Assembly (NCBI GenBank): GCA_946006895.1
Contig: CAMFZO010000114.1
Location: 1-5,280, forward strand
Direction: 5' to 3'
Source of the DNA: an uncultured Clostridia bacterium
Lineage (GTDB): Bacteria > Bacillota > Clostridia > Oscillospirales > Oscillospiraceae
DNA: 5,280 bases
A program made the translations under genes and the position numbers. Positions 1 to 5,235 of the stretch are shown here, one piece after another. The notes below the pieces were generated by a model, which saw only the letters and a list, made by a program, of their open reading frames with translations, was not told where the DNA came from and made no database searches. Within the stretch, counting starts at the first letter, position 1; each line of letters starts with the position of its first letter.

Positions 1-153
1 GTCGCAAAGAATGGCCCGAAGCTCCCCGTCCGTATATTTTTCCGTCCCGCTGCGAAAGAGGTCGGGACGTCCCGCGTGATGTACCTCCAGCACCTGCCGC
101 AGCAGTCGGTGCAGGTCCGGCAGGTCGAGATCATTTGCCCTTCGTATTTCCAT
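1..153 (-). CDS. GNAT-family N-acetyltransferase, N-terminal part (cut by window edge)
   Basis: Reading leftward from an ATG at 153-151, 51 codons stay open to the window edge. The product begins MEIRRANDLDLPDLHRLLRQ and continues with VLEVHHAGRPDLFRSGTEKY, then TDGELRAIL. The opening strand 'IRRA...D' followed by a leucine-rich helix is the usual start of a GNAT acyltransferase domain. The HHxGRPDLF...T.KY segment is one I recall from acetyltransferases of gut Clostridia. GNAT enzymes move an acetyl group from acetyl-CoA to an amine. The acetyl-CoA binding loop (R/Q-x-x-G-x-G/A) would lie beyond the window, so the substrate cannot be guessed and the family call rests on the N-terminus alone. 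A strong Shine-Dalgarno GGGAGGT (165-159) sits 5 bases before the ATG. The gene follows the rpmF terminator so closely that there is no room for a normal promoter between them. Confidence 0.72.
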   Translation of the reverse strand, partial: MEIRRANDLDLPDLHRLLRQVLEVHHAGRPDLFRSGTEKYTDGELRAILCD

Positions 154-158
154 TTGTT

Positions 159-165
159 ACCTCCC
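159..165 (-). promoter_or_regulatory. Ribosome binding site of the GNAT gene
   Basis: GGGAGGT on the minus strand, 5 bases upstream of the ATG at 153-151. It fixes the start codon and lies only about ten bases downstream of the U-tract of the rpmF terminator. Confidence 0.75.
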
Positions 166-174
166 ATCAAGTAT

Positions 175-204
175 AAAAAGAAAGAGGAAGGGCAAACCTT
201 CCTC
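175..204 (-). terminator. Rho-independent terminator after rpmF
   Basis: On the minus strand a perfect 8-bp stem GAGGAAGG / CCTTCCTC (204-197 and 191-184) encloses the 5-base loop TTTGC and is followed by TTTCTTTTT (183-175). It starts 21 bases after the rpmF stop codon and should end the yceD-rpmF transcript. The stem is modest in length and the T-tract is broken by one C, so some read-through into the GNAT gene directly behind it is plausible. Confidence 0.8.
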
Positions 205-225
205 ATCTTTCCATTCATTTGCGGA

Positions 226-414
226 TCATTTCGCCTCAGCGGCAGGAAGAACCTCGCGGCCATTGTAGGTACCGCAATTCTTGCAAGCTCTGTGGGGCAG
301 GCGGGGCTCGCCACACTTGGGGCAGGCAACGACGCCGGGCACGGAGAGCTTCCAATGAGAGCTACGTCTCTTATCCCGTCTCGCCTTGGAAACCTTACAC
401 TTCGGAACAGCCAT
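226..414 (-). CDS. rpmF: 50S ribosomal protein L32
   Basis: A 62-residue basic protein beginning MAVPKCKVSKARRDKRRSSH, the hallmark L32 start (M-A-V-P-K-x-K-x-S-K-x-R-R-x-x-R-R-x-x-x-W). Its C-terminal half holds a complete zinc ribbon, C31-x2-C34 and C44-x2-C47, so this is the zinc-binding form rather than the cysteine-free paralogue that some bacteria make under zinc shortage. L32 is a small protein of the large ribosomal subunit. The ATG at 414-412 is chosen because AGGAGGTG (428-421) lies 6 bases upstream. A GTG at 423-421 is in frame but falls inside that Shine-Dalgarno and would add three residues not seen in L32. The gene lies 33 bases after yceD on the same strand, the conserved yceD-rpmF arrangement, and is followed by a terminator. 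Confidence 0.98.
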   Translation of the reverse strand: MAVPKCKVSKARRDKRRSSHWKLSVPGVVACPKCGEPRLPHRACKNCGTYNGREVLPAAEAK

Positions 415-420
415 GAATGA

Positions 421-428
421 CACCTCCT
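421..428 (-). promoter_or_regulatory. Ribosome binding site deciding the rpmF start
   Basis: AGGAGGTG on the minus strand, 6 bases before the ATG at 414-412. It overlaps the competing in-frame GTG at 423-421, which rules that codon out as the start. The strength of the site fits the high demand for ribosomal protein synthesis. Confidence 0.9.
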
Positions 429-447
429 ATGTCAGAGTGGTAATAAA

Positions 448-951
448 TTACTTATCCTTCAACAGCTGCCCAAGGACAGCCAAACGGGGATCAGTTTCGG
501 GTCTGCAGTCGCAGTCGCCCTCGTTGAGATTCTTGCCGCAGCGGAAGCACAGGCCCTTGCAGTCCGGCTTGCAAAGCAGCTTGGAATCCATGTTCAGCAC
601 GAACGCGGTGGTCAAAATCTCGTCCAGATCTGCGGTGTCGTCCTGCAAAAGGAACGTCCATTCGTCCGCCTCGTCTTCGTTTTCCAGCTCGGTGGTGAGG
701 ACGCAGTGTACGGGATAGGAGACCTCCCGCTCAAACTCCGCCGCGCAGCGATCGCATACGCCGTGGAGCACGGTGGTCAGGGTTCCCTCCAACAGCAGCA
801 CACCGGCTGTGTTCTTGATTTCTCCCTTGGCTGCAACAGGCTCCTGCACCGGGAAACAGCCGCCGAACTGCATTTCGTGCAGGTCAAGCTTTGTTTCAAA
901 GGGCAGCGCGCTGTCTGGCACTTCGATGATTTTTGATAACCGTAACAGCAT
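448..951 (-). CDS. yceD: YceD family protein (DUF177), ribosome/23S rRNA-associated
   Basis: A 167-residue soluble protein with the DUF177 layout. An N-terminal beta-rich part (about 1-60) is followed by a C66-x2-C69 pair in VCDRCAAEF, an acidic linker (residues 88-111: ELENEDEADE and the D/E-rich stretch after it), and a cysteine-rich C-terminus, C127-x3-C131-x3-C135-x2-C138 with C147 and C149. The segment CKGLCFRCGKNLNEGDCDC is the family signature and probably binds metal. Family members are encoded directly before rpmF in most bacteria. In E. coli and in plants they have been linked to 23S rRNA accumulation and ribosome biogenesis; the exact mechanism is not settled. The start ATG (951-949) has CAGGAG (963-958) six bases upstream. 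The gene is led by a consensus sigma-A promoter and transcribed with rpmF. Length and motifs appear complete. Confidence 0.93.
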   Translation of the reverse strand: MLLRLSKIIEVPDSALPFETKLDLHEMQFGGCFPVQEPVAAKGEIKNTAGVLLLEGTLTTVLHGVCDRCAAEFEREVSYPVHCVLTTELENEDEADEWTFLLQDDTADLDEILTTAFVLNMDSKLLCKPDCKGLCFRCGKNLNEGDCDCRPETDPRLAVLGQLLKDK

Positions 952-983
952 AGCGTTCTCCTGTTTGTAGTCGTGCAGGAGAT

Positions 984-1012
984 ATTATAACGGTTTCACG
1001 CCTGTTTGTCAA
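984..1012 (-). promoter_or_regulatory. Consensus sigma-A promoter of yceD-rpmF
   Basis: On the minus strand TTGACA (1012-1007), a 17-base spacer and TATAAT (989-984): both hexamers match consensus exactly at the ideal spacing. Upstream of the -35 box lie runs of seven and six A (1023-1017 and 1031-1026 on this strand), resembling an UP element. Transcription should begin near 977, giving a leader of roughly 26 bases. This would be a very strong promoter, as expected for a ribosomal protein unit. Confidence 0.93.
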
Positions 1013-1044
1013 ATGCTTTTTTTACTTTTTTCTCAGAAAAACCC

Positions 1045-1073
1045 TTGACTTTCGGATTTTTCTGCCGCATAGT
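1045..1073 (+). promoter_or_regulatory. Probable sigma-A promoter of the pseudouridine synthase gene
   Basis: TTGACT (1045-1050), a 17-base spacer and CATAGT (1068-1073). The -35 matches 5 of 6 and the -10 matches 4 of 6, including the key A2 and T6. Transcription would begin near 1080, leaving a leader of about 28 bases with the Shine-Dalgarno well placed. It diverges from the yceD promoter; the two -35 boxes are 32 bases apart with an A/T tract between them. Confidence 0.65.
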
Positions 1074-1094
1074 TAGCTAAGAAGCACAGATCGC

Positions 1095-1102
1095 AGGAGG
1101 TG
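1095..1102 (+). promoter_or_regulatory. Ribosome binding site supporting a GTG start
   Basis: AGGAGGTG, 5 bases upstream of GTG 1108-1110. This full-strength site supports the GTG as the true start; the next in-frame ATG is far inside the catalytic domain. Confidence 0.88.
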
Positions 1103-1107
1103 CCGTC

Positions 1108-2067
1108 GTGAAGGAACTGAAAATCGGAAAAAACGACGCCGGGCAGCGGCTGGACCGTTTTCTGGCCAAGGCCGTTCCCCTGCTGCCTGCGTCTCTGGCG
1201 CAGAAGTATATCCGCCTGAAGCGCATCAAGCGGAACAATGCGCGGGCGCAGCGGGATGACCGTCTGGCCGAGGGCGACGTGCTGCAGCTTTACATCAACG
1301 ATGAATTCTTTGACGCGCCTTCGGAGGAGAATGCCTATCTCACCGTCACCACGCCAAAGCTCGACATCGTTTATGAAGACGAAAACATTCTCTTGGTGGA
1401 TAAGCGGCCCGGTGTCGCCGTCCACCCCCATGACGGCGCGGAATACGGCCGGACCCTCATTGACCACATCCAGGCATATCTCTATGCCAAGCGGGAATGG
1501 CGTCCGCGGGAGGAAAACGCCTTTACGCCCGCCCTGTGCAACCGCATCGACCGCAATACCGGCGGCATTGTCATTGCCGCGAAAACAGCGGAAGCCCTCC
1601 GGGTGATGAACCAGAAAATCAAAGACCGGGAAGTAGATAAGCGCTATCTTTCCATTGTGGAAGGTACTCCCAAGCCAAAAGCAGGGACCTTGAAGGGCTA
1701 TCTGTTTAAGGATGCAGTCCGGAATCGTGTCTTTGTCACAGACAAGCCTCAGACCGGGGCAAAGTCCTGTGAAACCAAATACCGGGTTTTGGAAAGCCGG
1801 AACGGGCTTTCCCTGGTGGAGTGTGAGCTGATCACCGGGCGTACCCACCAGATCCGCGCCCAATTCGCCCACGCCGGTCACCCGCTCCTGGGCGACGGAA
1901 AATACGGCAAGCTGGACAAGCGTTTTGACAGAAAATATCAGGCGCTCTACTCTTACAAGCTGACGTTTTGTTTTACAACGGCTGCAGGGTCCCTGGAGTA
2001 TCTCAACGGCAAGGCTTTTCAGGTAGAAAACGTCGGTTTTGTGAATGAGTTTTTCCCGAAGCAATGA
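1108..2067 (+). CDS. RluA-family pseudouridine synthase
   Basis: A 319-residue protein that would turn specific uridines into pseudouridine in rRNA or tRNA. An N-terminal S4-like RNA-binding domain (about 12-65, starting AGQRLDRFLAK and ending with GDVLQLYI) precedes the catalytic domain. Visible RluA motifs are LVDKRPGVAVHPH (about 96-108), the catalytic-Asp motif NRIDRNTGG with Asp148, and GRTHQIR (244-250) followed by AHAGHPLLGDGKYG. The usual HRLDRxTSG reads NRIDRNTGG here; the aspartate, the following Arg and the T-x-G core are kept, so it should be active. Length is normal for RluC/RluD-type enzymes, but the sequence does not decide which uridine is the target, so no symbol is given. 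It is the only plus-strand gene in the window, has its own promoter and Shine-Dalgarno, starts with GTG, and ends 46 bases before a strong terminator. Confidence 0.95.
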   Translation: MKELKIGKNDAGQRLDRFLAKAVPLLPASLAQKYIRLKRIKRNNARAQRDDRLAEGDVLQLYINDEFFDAPSEENAYLTVTTPKLDIVYEDENILLVDKRPGVAVHPHDGAEYGRTLIDHIQAYLYAKREWRPREENAFTPALCNRIDRNTGGIVIAAKTAEALRVMNQKIKDREVDKRYLSIVEGTPKPKAGTLKGYLFKDAVRNRVFVTDKPQTGAKSCETKYRVLESRNGLSLVECELITGRTHQIRAQFAHAGHPLLGDGKYGKLDKRFDRKYQALYSYKLTFCFTTAAGSLEYLNGKAFQVENVGFVNEFFPKQ

Positions 2068-2113
2068 CAAAGCCCCATGGCGCAAGGGTTTGGGCGCTTT
2101 GCCCGAATTGCAG

Positions 2114-2147
2114 AAAAACAGACGCGGCAAAAACCGCGTCTGTTTTT
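2114..2147. terminator. Bidirectional Rho-independent terminator between convergent genes
   Basis: A perfect 14-bp inverted repeat, AAAAACAGACGCGG (2114-2127) and CCGCGTCTGTTTTT (2134-2147), with the 6-base loop CAAAAA. The GC core is 9 bp (CAGACGCGG / CCGCGTCTG). The flanking A5 and T5 tracts form a U-tract in whichever direction it is read. It lies 46 bases past the pseudouridine synthase stop on the plus strand and 15 bases past the DUF4190-like stop on the minus strand, so one element serves both. Confidence 0.95.
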
Positions 2148-2162
2148 GTGCATATGCAGGGA

Positions 2163-2450
2163 TTAAGCGAGGCTGCCGAGAGCGCCGGCGATCGCGGTTG
2201 CCGCACAGACAACACAAGCGAACATGATCGCGCAGACGACAGTGCCGATGATGCCGCAGACGAGACCGGCAACAGCCAGACCCTTACCGGTTCCGCTGGC
2301 CTTTGCTTCCTTCATGCCCATTGCACCAAAGACGATGCCCAGAATGCCGAGAACAAGCGCGACAATAAAGAGCACGGTGGAGGTAGCAATCAGAGAAAGG
2401 ATCACAGCCAGGATGCCGCAAACCAGTGCGATAATTGCTTTTACGTTCAT
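2163..2450 (-). CDS. Small DUF4190-like integral membrane protein
   Basis: A 95-residue, almost wholly hydrophobic protein. Membrane segments are apparent at about 4-22, 26-46 and 57-88 (the last long enough to be a hairpin), split by one short polar loop, KEAKASGTGKG, at about 47-57. The pattern GILGIVFGAMG, a short basic glycine loop, then GKGLAVAGLVCGIIG is the repeat style of DUF4190 proteins, common in Gram-positive bacteria and of unknown function. Glycine spacing (G-x3-G and G-x2-G) suggests tightly packed helices. There is no signal peptide beyond the first helix and no catalytic motif. The ATG (2450-2448) has AGGAGAG (2463-2457) six bases upstream. It has its own consensus promoter but also lies directly downstream of lgt, so it is probably expressed both alone and by read-through. 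The DUF4190 assignment is from pattern recall. Confidence 0.85.
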   Translation of the reverse strand: MNVKAIIALVCGILAVILSLIATSTVLFIVALVLGILGIVFGAMGMKEAKASGTGKGLAVAGLVCGIIGTVVCAIMFACVVCAATAIAGALGSLA

Positions 2451-2469
2451 AATACTCTCTCCTTTTTAT

Positions 2470-2518
2470 ATTTGAGCAGTCAAAACAACCCCTCTGCAAT
2501 ATTATACCATTTGAGCAG
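2470..2518. repeat. 10-bp direct repeat around the DUF4190-like gene promoter
   Basis: ATTTGAGCAG occurs at 2470-2479 and again at 2509-2518, 39 bases apart start to start. On the minus strand (CTGCTCAAAT) one copy lies in the spacer between the -35 and -10 boxes and the other in the transcribed leader, about 15-24 bases past the expected start site. The placement resembles a pair of operator half-sites, but the upstream copy also encodes the last residues of Lgt, so chance is possible. Confidence 0.4.
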
Positions 2519-2530
2519 ATTCTCTGTCAA
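2501..2530 (-). promoter_or_regulatory. Consensus sigma-A promoter of the DUF4190-like gene, inside the lgt 3' end
   Basis: On the minus strand TTGACA (2530-2525), an 18-base spacer and TATAAT (2506-2501): both hexamers are perfect. The element overlaps the last codons of lgt, and the lgt stop codon TAA (2504-2502) is part of the -10 box. Transcription should begin near 2494, about 43 bases before the ATG of the small membrane protein gene. No terminator separates lgt from this promoter. Confidence 0.9.
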
Positions 2531-3353
2531 GGGTTTTTGGAGATTCTTCCTGTTCCGGTTCATTGGAACCGTTTTTTACTGTCTTTCGAAGAAGGAGGAT
2601 TGTGTTAATAACCACCAGGGCAATGGAGATCCACTGAGACGTGGAAAGTCCCCAAAGGATGCCGCGGTAGGCATCGCCGCGCAGAAACTCATCCGCAAAA
2701 CGAAAAACGGGATAAGCATAGAAATATACATGGATCAGGCTCCCGCGCAGCTTCTTTTTTCGGAACAGCGCATAAAACAGTATACAAAGCCCGAGATTAA
2801 ACAAGGCCTCAAGCAGCTGCACCGGGAATCGGCTGACGCCGTTGGCGCCGGGTGCCGGAGAGTAATGGTAGACCACACCGAATTCGCTCTCGATGCCATA
2901 GCAGCAGCCGCCGAGAAAGCAGCCGATCCGTCCGAAGAAATGGAACAGCGGGAAACAAATCGCGGCAACATCCAGATACCGATTGCTTAATCCTTTCTTT
3001 CTGCAATAGAAAAGGATCGTCAGGATCGCGCCGATCAGGCCTCCGTAAAATACCGACCCGCCGAAAACGAGCTTCGCCTGGTCAAGGAAATCGTCGAACG
3101 AGGCAAAATTCAGCGTAAATACATTTTTCAGGAGCAGAACAAGGCCTTCAAATTGTGTAATGCCGTACATAAGCGCGCCGCCGATGGCAACCGCCCCAAA
3201 GGAAAACAGCGACACATACAGCATCACAATTTCATCCAGGCCGTTATTTTTCGCAAGACGATATGCCGCCAGCAGGCATACAAGCACACCGATCAGCGAC
3301 ATGATCGTATAGATCGAGATCGTGCGGTTGAAAATGTGGAATAACGGGAACAT
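2502..3353 (-). CDS. lgt: Prolipoprotein diacylglyceryl transferase family protein (Lgt-like, divergent)
   Basis: A 283-residue polytopic membrane protein. Lgt moves diacylglycerol from phosphatidylglycerol onto the lipobox cysteine of prelipoproteins at the outer face of the membrane. Likely membrane segments: about 11-31, 43-65, 96-116, 126-141, 179-197, 206-218 and 233-256; the tail (260-283) is polar. Family marks are FGGSVFYGGLIGA (97-109), FGRIGCFLGGCCYG (140-153, with Arg142), FPVQLLEALFNL (176-187) and FRFADEFLRGD (217-227, with Arg225). Two positions differ from the E. coli type: the HGG histidine is Tyr103 and GRIGN reads GRIGC (Cys145). As I recall, this GRIGCFL-GCCYG version is common in Clostridia, so it may be a real subfamily, perhaps a paralogue. 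The ATG (3353-3351) directly abuts the upstream gene's TAG; its ribosome site lies inside that gene. The family call is firm, but diacylglyceryl transfer activity is less sure. Confidence 0.88.
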   Translation of the reverse strand: MFPLFHIFNRTISIYTIMSLIGVLVCLLAAYRLAKNNGLDEIVMLYVSLFSFGAVAIGGALMYGITQFEGLVLLLKNVFTLNFASFDDFLDQAKLVFGGSVFYGGLIGAILTILFYCRKKGLSNRYLDVAAICFPLFHFFGRIGCFLGGCCYGIESEFGVVYHYSPAPGANGVSRFPVQLLEALFNLGLCILFYALFRKKKLRGSLIHVYFYAYPVFRFADEFLRGDAYRGILWGLSTSQWISIALVVINTILLLRKTVKNGSNEPEQEESPKTLDRESAQMV

Positions 3354-3641
3354 CTATCTCTCTCCTGTTGACGGTACGTCTGCGTTGCTCTCTAACCATG
3401 CCTTCATCTCCGCACGCCCCTCCTCCGACATAGGGAAGGTTCGCTCGGCCTCCATTTCACTCAGCTCGTAGCACAGCTCTCCGTGCCAAAGCTCGCAGCG
3501 GATGGAGCTGTGTTCCCGGTCGGCGTCCTTGCCGACAATGGTGACATCCGGCTCGATGCGGAAACGCAGCAGCCCGCAGCTCCCGGTGAACACATTGCGG
3601 TTTTCAAAGGTGTGGAGCGTCGGGATGAAAATATCCGCCAT
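3354..3641 (-). CDS. Conserved-looking hypothetical protein, 95 aa, between pepF and lgt
   Basis: I do not recognise a named family. The product is a 95-residue, acidic, soluble-looking protein starting MADIFIPTLHTFENRNVFTG, with no signal peptide or membrane segment. The first two thirds alternate hydrophobic and polar residues (CGLLRFRIEPDVTIV, then IRCELWHGELCYEL), suggesting a small beta-sheet or barrel. The end, EEGRAEMKAWLES, looks like one amphipathic helix. Three cysteines (in GSCG, RCEL and LCYE) are not spaced like a metal site. It is a real gene judging by position: a Shine-Dalgarno AGGAGTG (3652-3646) precedes the ATG (3641-3639), the start is 3 bases after the pepF stop, and its TAG stop touches the lgt ATG. 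This packing implies co-transcription and probably translational coupling with pepF and lgt. A role linked to either enzyme is inference only. Confidence 0.85.
   Translation of the reverse strand: MADIFIPTLHTFENRNVFTGSCGLLRFRIEPDVTIVGKDADREHSSIRCELWHGELCYELSEMEAERTFPMSEEGRAEMKAWLESNADVPSTGER
3359..3366 (-). promoter_or_regulatory. Ribosome binding site of lgt inside the upstream gene
   Basis: AGGAGAGA on the minus strand lies within the last codons of the 95-aa gene, 5 bases before the lgt ATG. The upstream stop TAG and this ATG are directly adjacent, the arrangement expected for translational coupling. Confidence 0.85.
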
Positions 3642-3644
3642 GGC

Positions 3645-5234
3645 TCACTCCTGCATCAACGCTTCCATTTCGTCAATGAGCTCACCGAACAGAGCCAGTG
3701 CCTCCTCCACAGGCTTGGTGGTGGACATATCCACACCCGCGCCCTTGAGCAGGTCGATGGGGCTCTTGCTGCAACCGCCGGACAGGAAGCCAATATAGTC
3801 CTTGACAGCGCTCTCACCCTCGCGCAGGATACGGCGGGACAGAGCGATGGCGGCGGCATAACCTGTGGCGTACTGGAAGACATAGTAGTTATAGTAGAAA
3901 TGCGGGATACGCATCCACTCCATGTCGATCTCGTCGTCGAGAACGATGCTTTCGCCGAAATAGAGACGATTCAGGCGGCGATACTCGGCGTTGAGTACGT
4001 CCGGCGTGAGCGCGGTCCCCTCCTGGGCCAGCTTGCCGATGTTCATTTCAAACTCGGCGAACATGGTCTGGCGGTAGAGGGTGGTGCGGAACTGCTCCAG
4101 GAAATGGTTGATGAGATAGGCCCGCTCCTTCTTGTCGGTGGTCTTGCCCAGGAGGTATTCCATCAGCAGTGCCTCATTGCAGGTGGAGGCCACCTCGGCC
4201 ACGAAGATCACGTAGTCCGCATCCAGCGGGTTCTGCGTGTGGTTGGAGAGGTAGGAATGGAGGGCGTGTCCCATCTCATGGGCCAGGGTGAACTCGCTGT
4301 CCAGCGTGCCGGTATAGTTCAGAAGGACGAAGGGATGGACACGGGCGCCTGCACTATAGGCGCCGGAACGCTTGCCCGCGTTCTCATAGACATCGATCCA
4401 GCGGCTGTCAAAGCCCTCCTTGAGGATCTTGCGGTAATCTTCGCCCAGGGGTGCCAGGGCGTCATAGACGGTCTGCTTCGCCTCATCAATGCTGGCGCGC
4501 TTTGCAACACCCTCGACCAGCGGGGTATAGAGGTCGTACATATGCAGCTCATCCACGCCCAGGAGCTTCTTGCGCAGATCCACATAGCGGTACATCTTGT
4601 CCATGTTCTTATGGACGGCCTCGATCAGGTTCGTATAGACCGCGACGGGCACATTGGTCGCGTCGAGGGACGCCTCCAGCGAGGAACCATACTTTCTCGC
4701 CTGCGCGAAGAACTGAAGCTGCTTGACCTGAGCGGCCAGCACGGCGGAGATGGTGTTCTTGTAAGCGCCGTAGGTGTGATACAGGTTCTCAAAGGCGCTC
4801 TTGCGCAGAGTCCGGTCCCCGGACTCCATGTAGGAGATATAGGTTCCCTGGGACAGCGGATGGCGGTTGCCCTCACTGTCCACGGCGTCGGGGAAGGTGA
4901 CATCGGCGTCGTTGAACATACCGTAGATATTGTCCGGCGCGGAGGCCATTTCACCGGCGGCAGCCAGCAGCTTCTCCTCCGCAGGAGACAGCACATGGGC
5001 GCGGCGGCGGCGGATATTGTTCAGGAAGCGACGATAGCGCTCCAGCTTGGGGCAGTCGGCATAGAACTGTTCCATGGTCTCGTCAGAGATTGCCATGATC
5101 TCAGGCGTTGCGAAGCTGGACGCGGCGTTCAGCTCCACATAGGCGCTCATGACTCTGCCCACCATGGCCTGATACTTGGAGACACGGGCGTCCTCGTCGC
5201 TGCGGCGCATGGCGTAGTTGCCAAGGGCGTCAGC
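3645..5234 (-). CDS. pepF: Oligoendopeptidase F (M3 family metallopeptidase), N-terminus missing
   Basis: A zinc metallopeptidase that cuts short peptides in the cytoplasm. The genuine part is 529 residues plus stop. The active site HEMGH (4280-4266, residues 319-323 counted from 5234) has the third zinc ligand 28 residues after the first His, at Glu347 in FVAEVASTCNE, the usual M3 spacing. Further family marks are LNYTGTLDSEFTLAHEMGH before the zinc site and YYNYYVFQYATGYAAA near the C-terminus, which carries the substrate-binding tyrosines. PepF proteins are about 600 residues; the first real residues (LGNYAMRRSDEDARVSKYQ) match a point about 70 residues in, so roughly that much is lost. 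The reading frame runs on to an ATG at 5252-5250, but that ATG and the residues MCIRD come from sequencing adapter and are not protein. It is the first visible gene of the pepF-unknown-lgt run; its promoter and start lie outside the contig. Confidence 0.96.
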   Translation of the reverse strand, partial: ADALGNYAMRRSDEDARVSKYQAMVGRVMSAYVELNAASSFATPEIMAISDETMEQFYADCPKLERYRRFLNNIRRRRAHVLSPAEEKLLAAAGEMASAPDNIYGMFNDADVTFPDAVDSEGNRHPLSQGTYISYMESGDRTLRKSAFENLYHTYGAYKNTISAVLAAQVKQLQFFAQARKYGSSLEASLDATNVPVAVYTNLIEAVHKNMDKMYRYVDLRKKLLGVDELHMYDLYTPLVEGVAKRASIDEAKQTVYDALAPLGEDYRKILKEGFDSRWIDVYENAGKRSGAYSAGARVHPFVLLNYTGTLDSEFTLAHEMGHALHSYLSNHTQNPLDADYVIFVAEVASTCNEALLMEYLLGKTTDKKERAYLINHFLEQFRTTLYRQTMFAEFEMNIGKLAQEGTALTPDVLNAEYRRLNRLYFGESIVLDDEIDMEWMRIPHFYYNYYVFQYATGYAAAIALSRRILREGESAVKDYIGFLSGGCSKSPIDLLKGAGVDMSTTKPVEEALALFGELIDEMEALMQE

Positions 5235-5235
5235 C

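Noticed and set aside
170..198. Possible promoter for the GNAT gene using TATACT at 175-170
   Set aside because: No acceptable -35 box exists 15-18 bases upstream, and the start point would remove part of the Shine-Dalgarno.
421..423. In-frame GTG as an earlier rpmF start
   Set aside because: It lies inside the AGGAGGTG ribosome site, and L32 proteins begin MAVPK, which matches the ATG at 414-412.
958..981. Inverted repeat CTCCTG...CAGGAG over the yceD ribosome site, a possible translation-blocking hairpin
   Set aside because: The upstream arm (981-976) lies at or before the expected transcription start near 977, so most of it would not be in the RNA. The stem is only 6 bp with a 12-base loop.
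2068..2104. A second hairpin just after the pseudouridine synthase stop (CAAAGC...GCTTTG, and the competing GGGC...GCCC)
   Set aside because: The stems are short or bulged, compete with each other, and have no T-run after them. The strong terminator at 2114-2147 explains termination.
1033..2217. A 394-codon open frame on the minus strand across the pseudouridine synthase gene
   Set aside because: It is antisense to a gene with unmistakable RluA motifs, it runs through the bidirectional terminator, and it shows no recognisable domain.
2064..2990. A 308-codon plus-strand frame over the small membrane protein and lgt
   Set aside because: It overlaps two well supported minus-strand genes and the terminator, and its low-complexity polar composition is that of an antisense frame.
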